The position numbers were made by a program, and so were the translations under genes. 64,000 bases of DNA from Donghicola sp041224595 (GTDB taxonomy: Bacteria; Pseudomonadota; Alphaproteobacteria; Rhodobacterales; Rhodobacteraceae): positions 1-64,000 of the forward strand of contig NZ_JBGFGN010000129.1 of NCBI RefSeq assembly GCF_041224595.1. Direction: 5' to 3'. Below the pieces are notes generated by a model, which was given only the letters and a program-made list of their open reading frames with translations, had not been told where the DNA came from and ran no database searches. The first letter of the stretch is position 1. Each line of letters begins with the position of its first letter. This document shows, one piece after another, positions 7,958 to 14,874 of the stretch.

Positions 7958-7983
7958 AGGTGTGGTGGGCGACCACCACACCT
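7958..7983. other. 11-bp hairpin with GCGA (GNRA) tetraloop upstream of ahcY
   Basis: AGGTGTGGTGG (7958-7968) and CCACCACACCT (7973-7983) are perfectly complementary around the four-base loop GCGA, which is a GNRA tetraloop on the plus strand. No T run follows on either strand, so it is not a standard terminator. It lies about 125 bases upstream of the ahcY start. It may be a leader-RNA structure, an end of a small RNA, or an inverted-repeat protein site. Confidence 0.6.
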
Positions 7984-8309
7984 CACATCGGACGACTTAT
8001 TGTTCTATTTTTATCAGTGACCTTTAGCCTTTGGGGTAGTCATACCGAAGACAGATCTTCCAATCTCATTCTATCACTTTGCGAAACAATAGCACCCCCA
8101 TGCTAGCGTTACGCTGGTTGGTTTTGCAAAATTTCAGGTTGCATTTTTCAACCGGATATCGCCTGAGCGGCCCCCCAACACCGCAACGGCACGGACCCAG
8201 TCAGACCCGTCAGAGCGGCTTATTTTCAAGTTCTGATAAGCAAAGTGGCACCAAAGGCACCGATGTAGCGCGAAGCCAAGTTGACTGCAGTAAAGAGTAA
8301 AATGGTACC

Positions 8310-8346
8310 AAATGGCGCGGACAGCAGCACCGCGCCATTTTCTTTT
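8310..8346 (+). terminator. Strong rightward intrinsic terminator with no assigned gene
   Basis: AAATGGCGCGG (8310-8320) and CCGCGCCATTT (8330-8340) form a perfect 11-base stem with a nine-base loop, followed by TCTTTT. It would end a rightward transcript, but no rightward gene is recognised between ahcY and here. It lies 45 bases before the HD gene, so it may end a small RNA or act as an attenuator for that gene. Confidence 0.7.
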
Positions 8347-8391
8347 GAGACGCTTCATCCTAATGAGGAGACACTGCAATAGGAGCGCCCG

Positions 8392-8985
8392 ATGCCCCCA
8401 CCTCCCAGAGCTTGGCAACGCATGCTGTCTGGTCGCCGATTGGATCTGTTGGATCCGACACCGCTGGATATCGAAGTAGAGGACATCGCGCACGGTTTGG
8501 CCTTTGTCGCAAGGTGGAACGGCCAAACACTAGGGGACTATGCTTACTCTGTTGCAGAGCATTCTCTGCTCGTCGAAAAGATTTACGCTCTTCAGAACCC
8601 CAAAGCGCCGCCAAAGTGGCGGTTGGCGGCCTTGCTGCACGATGCGCCTGAATACGTGATCGGCGACATGATTTCTCCGGTCAAAGCAGCGGTTGGACCT
8701 TCTTATTCTGAACTGGACGCGAAACTGACCGCCGCGATTCACATCAGGTTCGGTCTGCCCGCGGCGCTTCCAAAGACTGTCAAAGCAGCAATCAAGCGCG
8801 CAGACCGAGTGAGCGCGTGGCTTGAAGCGGTCCAAATCGCAGGCTTCGAAGAACCCGAAGCCAATAGCTTTTTCGGGCGCCCATCGGACTCATTGCTCAA
8901 AGAGATCGAGATTACGCTGCGCCCGCCAATTGAAGTCCGCCAAGACTACACACAGCGGCACACAGAATTGCTCGCGCTTATTTAG
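8392..8985 (+). CDS. HD-domain hydrolase, YfbR-like
   Basis: This 197-residue HD-superfamily protein has the metal-binding residues in AEHSLLVEKIY (His near residue 57) and LLHDAPEYVIGDM (His-Asp near residue 83), with a third Asp in KRADRVSAW near residue 143. It resembles YfbR/YedJ-type nucleotidases and the 'phosphohydrolase' annotated in many alphaproteobacteria. YfbR acts on deoxyribonucleoside 5'-monophosphates, but the substrate here is not proven. Its 3' end overlaps the convergent regA gene by eight bases. The strong hairpin 45 bases upstream may affect its expression. Confidence 0.85.
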   Translation: MPPPPRAWQRMLSGRRLDLLDPTPLDIEVEDIAHGLAFVARWNGQTLGDYAYSVAEHSLLVEKIYALQNPKAPPKWRLAALLHDAPEYVIGDMISPVKAAVGPSYSELDAKLTAAIHIRFGLPAALPKTVKAAIKRADRVSAWLEAVQIAGFEEPEANSFFGRPSDSLLKEIEITLRPPIEVRQDYTQRHTELLALI

Positions 8986-9529
8986 GAGAGCGCTTCGCCA
9001 GAATGCGCTGCAACGTGCGGCGGTGCATATTCAATCGGCGCGCGGTTTCTGACACGTTGCGATCACACAGTTCATAGACGCGCTGAATGTGCTCCCACCG
9101 CACGCGATCCGCACTCATCGGGTTTTCGGGGGGCGGCGGAAGTTCATCATCTGTCGCCAGCAAGGCATTCGTGATGTCGGTTGCATCAGCAGGCTTGGAC
9201 AAATAATCAGTCGCCCCGATTTTAACCGCCGCAACGGCAGTGGCGATCGCACCATATCCAGTCAGCACAACAATCCGAGAATCCGGCCGGCGCTCGCGTA
9301 GGATTTCAACAACATCCAGACCGTTGCCATCCTCGAGCCGCAAATCCACCACCGCAAAGGCAGGGGGGCGGGCCGTCGCGACAGCTTTGCCACCAGCAAC
9401 AGAATCCGCGGTCTCGACAGCGAAGCCGCGTTTTTCCATCGCTTTGGCCAGTCGCCTCAGAAAGGGTTCGTCGTCGTCGACGAGCAAAAGTGTCTTGTCT
9501 ACACCAATGTCGAGCTGCGCTTCTGCCAT
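8978..9529 (-). CDS. regA: Redox response regulator RegA/PrrA
   Basis: The 183-residue product is a full-length RegA/PrrA. The receiver domain has the acidic pocket LLVDDDE (residues 15-21), the phosphorylation site Asp62 in VVDLRLEDGNGLD, and Lys in LSKPADATD. A proline-rich linker (ELPPPPENP) leads to a Fis-type helix-turn-helix at about residues 145-180 (SETARRLNMHRRTLQRIL). In Rhodobacter it controls respiration, nitrogen and carbon fixation, and photosynthesis genes in response to redox. AGGTATTG precedes ATG 9529; an open frame upstream to 9595 is ignored. It lies next to senC and is divergent from regB, the classical arrangement. Confidence 0.97.
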   Translation of the reverse strand: MAEAQLDIGVDKTLLLVDDDEPFLRRLAKAMEKRGFAVETADSVAGGKAVATARPPAFAVVDLRLEDGNGLDVVEILRERRPDSRIVVLTGYGAIATAVAAVKIGATDYLSKPADATDITNALLATDDELPPPPENPMSADRVRWEHIQRVYELCDRNVSETARRLNMHRRTLQRILAKRSPK

Positions 9530-9608
9530 AATCAATACCTCCCCCACCGAGCATACCGGCCCTCTAGTTTTAGGGCTAAGGTCGGTGTGCGTCAAACATT
9601 CGCAGCGA

Positions 9609-10238
9609 CTACTTGCGATCTAGAAAGCACTGAATTCCATCGGCCATTTGCTCTGGCCCCAGTTCGCGGCGGAAGAATTCAAGAAAGCCGTCTTCTGGTT
9701 TGACGAGATAACTGAAGGTCGAGTGATCCACCAAATACCAGTCAGGATCGTCGGATTCATTTTTCTTGTAGTAGGTGCGATAGGCTTGGCTGGCGGCTTT
9801 CACCTGCTCTGGCGAACCGGTCAAACCGATCATGTCTGGGTGCACGTTCTTGGCAAACTCATCCACGACCTCGGGCGTGTCGCGCTGCGGGTCGATAGAA
9901 ATAAAGACAGGCTGAATATCATATCCGCGCTCGGTCAGAATATCGACGGCTTCGGCATTTCTGACCGTGTCAAAGGGGCAAACATCGGGGCAGAAGGTGT
10001 AACCGAAGTAAACGATGCTGGGTTTTGTGATCACCTCTGCGTCCGTCACGGTTTCGCCCCGACCATTCACCAACTCGAACGGACCGCCAATGGCGGAGGC
10101 TCCGCCCGCGATCTGGGTTGTGCGACAATCCGCAAATGCGTCCTCAGGCCCCTGTGTCAGAACAAATGCTGCTGTTCCGCCAACCACGATTGCGACCGCT
10201 GCCGCTGCTCCGATAGCCAGAGCTTTCTGCATCCCCAT
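9609..10238 (-). CDS. senC: SCO1/SenC copper-binding protein
   Basis: This 209-residue SCO/SenC protein has an N-terminal membrane anchor (about residues 7-27), then a periplasmic thioredoxin-like domain. The copper ligands are visible: Cys83 and Cys87 in FCPDVCPFD and His172 in LVDHSTFSYLV. The family delivers copper to the CuA site of cytochrome c oxidase and in Rhodobacter influences RegBA signalling. It lies 79 bases upstream of regA on the same strand, so it may form an operon with it, and it is divergent from regB over 85 bases. Confidence 0.95.
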   Translation of the reverse strand: MGMQKALAIGAAAAVAIVVGGTAAFVLTQGPEDAFADCRTTQIAGGASAIGGPFELVNGRGETVTDAEVITKPSIVYFGYTFCPDVCPFDTVRNAEAVDILTERGYDIQPVFISIDPQRDTPEVVDEFAKNVHPDMIGLTGSPEQVKAASQAYRTYYKKNESDDPDWYLVDHSTFSYLVKPEDGFLEFFRRELGPEQMADGIQCFLDRK

Positions 10239-10284
10239 CTCCTTTGTACAATCGTGCCGTTGATACCAAAAGCGGCGGCCCGTA

Positions 10285-10301
10285 ACAAGGGTTTACCTTG
10301 T
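10285..10301. promoter_or_regulatory. Inverted repeat ACAAGG-GTTTA-CCTTGT in the senC-regB gap
   Basis: A perfect six-base inverted repeat with a five-base spacer sits in the middle of the 85-base divergent intergenic region, 22 bases before the regB start. It could be an operator for the shared promoter region. No matching known RegA site was identified with confidence. Confidence 0.35.
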
Positions 10302-10323
10302 CGCAACCTAAGTAGTCATCGTC

Positions 10324-11712
10324 ATGGCAGATACTAGCCTATTCTCGACCGGTTTCGGTGGCCCAAACCACTTTGTCCGCCTGCGCACCATGATCTTGTT
10401 GCGATGGCTCGCAATTGGCGGGCAGTTGATGGCGATTTCGGTGGGCCAATGGCTTTATGGTCTCCAGCTCGAAATCGGGCTTTGTTTTATGGCCGTTGGT
10501 GTCTCGGTCATCGGTAACTTGATTTCCCTGTTCGTCTTTCCGCAGAACAAGCGCCTGTCAGAAACCGAGAACTTCCTGATGGTCCTTTTCGACATCCTGC
10601 AACTGGGGTTCCTGCTTTATCTGACGGGTGGCCTGCACAATCCCTTTGCACTGCTGGTCCTTGGGCCAGTGACCGTATCCTCTGCGGTCATGAGCCTGCG
10701 ATCTTATTTGATCCTCGGGACCACCGCTGTTGTGATTGTCACGCTGCTGGCGAAATACCACATCCTCCTTCACACTCAGGCCGGCGAGGTTTTGACGGTT
10801 CCCGACCTGTTCGTTTTCGGAACCTGGCTGGCAATCGTCATCGGAGTGATGTTCCTCGGGCTTTATGCCCGCCGCGTCACATCAGAGATGCATACAATGT
10901 CAAACGCGCTTCAAGCCACGCAGATGGCGCTCTCTCGCGAGCAGAAGCTCACAGATCTTGGCGGCGTGGTGGCGGCGGCGGCGCACGAGTTGGGAACCCC
11001 GCTCGCGACAATCAAGCTGACCAGTTCAGAGCTGGCCGATGAGTTGGAAGATCGTCCAGACCTGCAAGAAGACGCGCTGCTGATCAGAGAGCAAGCAGAC
11101 CGCTGCCGTGACATCCTTCAGACCATGGGACGCGCCGGCAAAGATGACCTGCATTTGCGATATGCGCCCTTAACCACGGTTCTGGAAGAAGCAGCAGAAC
11201 CTCACACAGCGCGCGGTGCAGAGGTCATCTTTGACTTTGACCAAAAAGACGACTCCGAAGTCCCCACGATCTTGCGTCGGCCCGAATTTATTCATGGCAT
11301 CCGGAATCTAGTGCAGAACGCAGTCGATTTCTCTCGGACCACAGTCTGGATCGAGGCGCGCTGGACCGAGAAAACCATCACTGTCCGCATCATTGATGAT
11401 GGCAAGGGCTACCCCGTCAGCATAATTGGTCGCATCGGTGATCCTTTCGTTCGCAGGCGCAGAGTAGAGCGCGATCTAAGCCAGCGGCCCGAGTACGAGG
11501 GCATGGGCTTGGGGCTTTTCATCGCCAAAACGTTACTAGAACGTATAGGCGCTGAATTGACTTTTGCGAATGGATCTAATGCTTCAGAACCCGAATCGCT
11601 CAACTCAGAGCAGTGCGGCGCGATCGTTGAAGTCGTGCTCCCTAGGGCTAAATTCGAGGCTTCCAAGGGGGAAAGGGCAAAAATCGGGTCCAAAAACCCA
11701 CAAATGATATAA
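10324..11712 (+). CDS. regB: Redox-sensing histidine kinase RegB/PrrB
   Basis: RegB (462 residues) is the membrane kinase that phosphorylates RegA. About six membrane helices occupy residues 20-180. The quinone-binding loop GGLHNPF is at 102-108. The phospho-acceptor His221 lies in AAHELGTPLATIK, and the redox-active Cys261 is in QADRCRDIL, matching the H225/C265 pair of R. capsulatus with a constant offset of four. ATP-binding boxes follow: N in NLVQNAVDFS, then IDDGKGYP and GMGLGLFIAK. All sensing residues are present, so quinone and thiol redox sensing should be intact. Its start is divergent from senC-regA. Confidence 0.97.
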   Translation: MADTSLFSTGFGGPNHFVRLRTMILLRWLAIGGQLMAISVGQWLYGLQLEIGLCFMAVGVSVIGNLISLFVFPQNKRLSETENFLMVLFDILQLGFLLYLTGGLHNPFALLVLGPVTVSSAVMSLRSYLILGTTAVVIVTLLAKYHILLHTQAGEVLTVPDLFVFGTWLAIVIGVMFLGLYARRVTSEMHTMSNALQATQMALSREQKLTDLGGVVAAAAHELGTPLATIKLTSSELADELEDRPDLQEDALLIREQADRCRDILQTMGRAGKDDLHLRYAPLTTVLEEAAEPHTARGAEVIFDFDQKDDSEVPTILRRPEFIHGIRNLVQNAVDFSRTTVWIEARWTEKTITVRIIDDGKGYPVSIIGRIGDPFVRRRRVERDLSQRPEYEGMGLGLFIAKTLLERIGAELTFANGSNASEPESLNSEQCGAIVEVVLPRAKFEASKGERAKIGSKNPQMI

Positions 11713-11782
11713 TTTTCGCAATTAGATAGTTGCGCTACTGAATTTCAACTCTACCGTGAGATTATCTCTTAGGGAGAGTTAC

Positions 11783-12799
11783 ATGTTACCGTTGCCACCG
11801 CATCTTGTTTTAGTCCTTGTAGCCTCTTCAATTCTTGCAGGCGCACTTGCAGCATTGGCGATCTTGATCGCCACACATTCCAGAGACACTCCGGCACAAC
11901 CCGAGAGTGACTCAGTGCGCAGAAGTCCAAAGAAAGATAGCGCGGCGGATCTGATGGATCAGGAAGCCGAAGCACAAGGCGGCAGTCTCATCCAGACGCT
12001 TACCAAAACACTCGCACATCTGACGGTTGGTGTCGCGATTTTTGACAGAGACGGGCGGTTGGTGCTCTTTAATCCAGCATTGATGGAGCTTTCCGCGCTT
12101 CCTCTCGATATTCTGACGCGCCGCCCGCGGCTGCTGGATTTCTTTGATCAGCTTCGCAGCCAAGGTATTTTACCAGAACCCAAAGACTACACAGCATGGC
12201 GCAAGAAATACGCCGAGCTCGGTGAGAATGCCCCCGACATGGTCGAAGAGCTATGGAGTTTGCCATCTGGACTGACATACCGCGTGACCGCGCAATCGTT
12301 CCGCAATGGAAGCATGTCTTTGATGATTGAGGATATCTCGAATGAACTCAGCGCGACACGCGGCATTCGCGCCCGCGTTCGCCAGAACGAATCCATTTTG
12401 AACAGCATTGACGAGCCATTGTGCGTGTATTCTGGCACCGGCCAGCTGTCCTTCTCGAACCGCGCATTCAAAGAGCGCTGGGGCACCGCCGAAGCGCGAA
12501 AAGTCGGACGGATGCGCGATGCTATTGGTCAATGGCAATCCCAAACAGCGATCAACCAGAACTGGAACAAGCTCGCCGCCTTTTCCGAGCGGCTAGATCA
12601 TCGCGATGAATGGAGCTTTGACGCATCTTTCCTTGATGGTGACAAATATTCGGTCCGCGTGAATCCGGTGACCGGTGGCGGTACCATGCTTCGCTTTCTG
12701 CGGCGGGAAGAGATGAATTCTCTGTTTGAAACTGCGCACAGCAGGTTGCAGGTAGAGGGCGCTCGGTCCATCTTCGCAACCGATGGAAAAGCAATTTGA
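11783..12799 (+). CDS. Membrane-anchored PAS protein without kinase domain (DivL-like N-terminal part)
   Basis: The 338-residue product has one N-terminal membrane helix (about residues 5-30), a charged linker, a PAS domain at about 75-190 (VGVAIFDRDGRLVLFNPAL, then a PAS_7-like region) and a second PAS at about 205-310 (ILNSIDEPLCVYSGTGQLSFSN). It ends shortly afterwards, with no His-box or ATPase domain. The next gene, tsaE, begins before its stop, leaving no room for a kinase. The PAS pair resembles the sensory half of DivL-type cell-cycle kinases of alphaproteobacteria, but homology is inferred from the pattern only. ATG 11783 follows AGGGAG and is preferred over ATG 11756. It opens a six-gene operon. 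Confidence 0.75.
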   Translation: MLPLPPHLVLVLVASSILAGALAALAILIATHSRDTPAQPESDSVRRSPKKDSAADLMDQEAEAQGGSLIQTLTKTLAHLTVGVAIFDRDGRLVLFNPALMELSALPLDILTRRPRLLDFFDQLRSQGILPEPKDYTAWRKKYAELGENAPDMVEELWSLPSGLTYRVTAQSFRNGSMSLMIEDISNELSATRGIRARVRQNESILNSIDEPLCVYSGTGQLSFSNRAFKERWGTAEARKVGRMRDAIGQWQSQTAINQNWNKLAAFSERLDHRDEWSFDASFLDGDKYSVRVNPVTGGGTMLRFLRREEMNSLFETAHSRLQVEGARSIFATDGKAI

Positions 12800-13244
12800 T
12801 CTCTCAAGCCCAGAAGCAACCCAGCGCTTCGCTGAAACACTTGCCCCGCTCTTAGCTGCGGGGGATGTCCTTTTGCTCGAGGGGCCGATTGGCGCGGGCA
12901 AAACTCACTTTGCGCGATCTCTCATCCAAGCGCTTCTGACCGAACCCGAGGATATTCCGTCACCGACATTCACTATCGTGCAGGTTTACGACGGGCCAAA
13001 CTGCGAGATCTGGCACAGCGACCTTTATCGCCTGAGTCACCCGGACGAAGCCATCGAACTGGGCCTCGAGGATGCCTTCGAGACAGCGATCTGCCTGATC
13101 GAATGGCCCGACCGATTAGGAGAGGCGGCACCGGATCAAGCTCTGCGTATTGCCTTCGAAGTGGGGAATGACCTGTCGTCTCGCCGTGTCACCGTGGCAT
13201 TGACCTCTCCGACTTGGCGCGCGAAACTTGAAGGTCTGTCATGA
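12783..13244 (+). CDS. tsaE: tRNA t6A synthesis ATPase TsaE
   Basis: TsaE (YjeE, 153 residues) is the small P-loop ATPase that supports TsaB-TsaD in forming t6A37. Residues 34-42 have Walker A GPIGAGKTH. The segments IPSPTFTIVQVY and WHSDLYRLS (family motif H-x-DLYR) and CLIEWPDRLG follow. It overlaps the PAS gene by 17 bases and the next gene by four, so translation is probably coupled. Its partner tsaD is 10 kb away in the window. Confidence 0.96.
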   Translation: MEKQFDLSSPEATQRFAETLAPLLAAGDVLLLEGPIGAGKTHFARSLIQALLTEPEDIPSPTFTIVQVYDGPNCEIWHSDLYRLSHPDEAIELGLEDAFETAICLIEWPDRLGEAAPDQALRIAFEVGNDLSSRRVTVALTSPTWRAKLEGLS

Positions 13245-14185
13245 GCCTGAGCGCTTTTCTACAGGCAGCAGGTTGGCAGAATGCTCATATCCAACCCATG
13301 ACCGGTGATGCATCTGCCCGCCAATATGCGCGACTTCACAGCAAAGGGCGCAGCGCGATTCTGATGCAAGCGCCCAACGATGGCAGCACGCATGCATTTG
13401 TTGCGGTCGATCACTACTTGCGAGCGCAGAGCCTCGCTGCTCCAACAATCTATGCAGCACAACCGGACCAAGGGTTGCTCATCACCGAAGATTTCGGAGA
13501 CACGCGTTTTGCCGATGTGACAGACAAAGACGCGGCGAACGCATCCAATCTTTACGAGCTCGCTACCGATGTGCTGATCCATCTATCGCGGGTGCCTGCG
13601 ATGGCGGATCGCAGCATTTACGATGGCAAGACAATGGCGACGCAAGCGGCCCTTATTTTTGAATGGGCGCTGCCAGGGAAACCGCTTCCAGATCAAACCA
13701 TGGCGGCTCCTTTGAAAGACGCGTTGATCCGCGCAGCACTCCCTTTTGATCGTGGGCGCCGAGTGACCATGCTGCGCGATTACCACGCTGAAAACCTGAT
13801 GCTCCGCGAAGCAAGTGGCCTCGGGGCGGCAGGTCTTTTGGATTTTCAGGATGCTATGCTGGCCCATCCCGCATACGATCTGGTTTCTTTGCTTCAGGAT
13901 GCACGCCGAGATGTTGATCCTGCAATCGAAGAAGAGATGACCTTCCGATACATGGCATGTGCGGACCATGACAGTACAGATTTCTACGCGGCCTACGCGC
14001 TTTATGGTGTTGGCCGTGCGCTCAGAATTCTAGGGATTTTTGCGCGTCTCGCCTCGAGAGATGGCAAAACCAGATATCTCGATTTCGTGCCGCGCGTTCG
14101 CGCAAATCTGATCCGAAATCTGGCACATCCGCACCTGTCAGATGTGGCAGGTATTCTGGACCCATGGCTGGAGAGCACGACATGA
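13241..14185 (+). CDS. amgK: N-acetylmuramate/N-acetylglucosamine 1-kinase AmgK-like
   Basis: The 314-residue protein is an aminoglycoside-phosphotransferase-fold kinase. TGDASARQYARL near residue 20 is the nucleotide loop, LLITEDFGD the hinge, LRDYHAENLM (about residue 183) the catalytic loop, and LLDFQDAM the metal-binding segment. Linked directly to a MurU-type nucleotidyltransferase, it fits AmgK, which in the Pseudomonas recycling route phosphorylates MurNAc at C1 so that fosfomycin-targeted early steps are bypassed. The assignment comes from fold plus neighbour. ATGA overlaps join it to tsaE and murU. Confidence 0.88.
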   Translation: MSLSAFLQAAGWQNAHIQPMTGDASARQYARLHSKGRSAILMQAPNDGSTHAFVAVDHYLRAQSLAAPTIYAAQPDQGLLITEDFGDTRFADVTDKDAANASNLYELATDVLIHLSRVPAMADRSIYDGKTMATQAALIFEWALPGKPLPDQTMAAPLKDALIRAALPFDRGRRVTMLRDYHAENLMLREASGLGAAGLLDFQDAMLAHPAYDLVSLLQDARRDVDPAIEEEMTFRYMACADHDSTDFYAAYALYGVGRALRILGIFARLASRDGKTRYLDFVPRVRANLIRNLAHPHLSDVAGILDPWLESTT

Positions 14186-14874
14186 CTTTGCGCTACCCTG
14201 TGATGCTATTTGCGGCCGGTTTTGGAACCCGAATGGGAGAGTTAACCAAAGTCCGGCCAAAGCCTCTGGTGTCTGTTGCGGATCGTCCGTTGCTCGATCA
14301 TGCAATTGATCTGGTCCAAGAGGCTTCGGCGCCTCGGATCGTGGTGAACACACACTACCTCGGGGATCAGATCGCCGCGCATCTCGGGGGCAGCGGCATC
14401 ACTATCAGCCATGAGACACCCAACATTCTGGACACCGGTGGAGGCTTGCGAAACGCGCTCCCCCTGCTGAGAAGCGAGACTGTGTTTACGATGAATACGG
14501 ATGCCGTCTGGTCGGGCCCGAACCCGCTGGCGGTGCTTCAGTCTGCTTGGGACGCGGACAAAATGGATGCGCTCTTGCTCTGTTTGCCCAAGGAGAACGC
14601 GCTCGGCCACAAGGGTCAGGGCGATTTTGTCTCCAACGGAGACAATCCAGCTCAGCGCGGACCGGGTCTTATTTACAGCGGGGCACAGATCATCAAAACG
14701 GGCGGCCTCTTTGATGTCCCCGAGGACACCTTTTCGCTGAACGTGCTCTGGACGCGCATGATCGAAGCAAAGCGCTTGTATATCATCTCTTATGACGGCC
14801 ATTGGTGCGACGTCGGGCATCCCGGCGGCATCACGATGGCCGAGGAAATGCTGGAAACTTATGGCACTATTTGA
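14182..14874 (+). CDS. murU: N-acetylmuramate alpha-1-phosphate uridylyltransferase MurU-like
   Basis: A 230-residue sugar-phosphate nucleotidyltransferase. The N-terminus MLFAAGFGTRMGELTKVRP is the NTP-binding signature, with KPLV following. TMNTDAVW holds the metal-binding Asp near residue 107, and WCDVGHPGG lies near the C-terminus. Together with AmgK it should turn MurNAc-1-P into UDP-MurNAc for peptidoglycan recycling. ATG 14182 overlaps the amgK stop as ATGA; an in-frame ATG at 14164 would overlap more. The end overlaps addB by 14 bases. Confidence 0.9.
   Translation: MTLRYPVMLFAAGFGTRMGELTKVRPKPLVSVADRPLLDHAIDLVQEASAPRIVVNTHYLGDQIAAHLGGSGITISHETPNILDTGGGLRNALPLLRSETVFTMNTDAVWSGPNPLAVLQSAWDADKMDALLLCLPKENALGHKGQGDFVSNGDNPAQRGPGLIYSGAQIIKTGGLFDVPEDTFSLNVLWTRMIEAKRLYIISYDGHWCDVGHPGGITMAEEMLETYGTI

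Larger units (their letters stand above)
7834..8391. other. 558-base intergenic region between ahcY and the HD hydrolase gene
   Basis: I see no convincing gene here. It must hold the leftward ahcY promoter and leader and the rightward signals for the HD gene. Two strong hairpins stand out and are listed separately (7958-7983 and 8310-8346). The first 150 bases are AT-rich, with GTTTC/GAAAC inverted repeats around 7927-7942. A 73-codon open frame at 8079-8300 has no ribosome-binding site and a composition unlike the neighbours, and I do not call it. I looked for tRNA, 6S RNA and SAH/SAM riboswitch cores by eye and found none I could defend. Confidence 0.6.

Noticed and set aside
8079..8300. 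73-codon open frame between ahcY and the HD gene
   Set aside because: No ribosome-binding site, composition rich in Ser/Arg/Gln without hydrophobic pattern, and it ends just before a terminator-like hairpin. More likely chance or part of a non-coding RNA.
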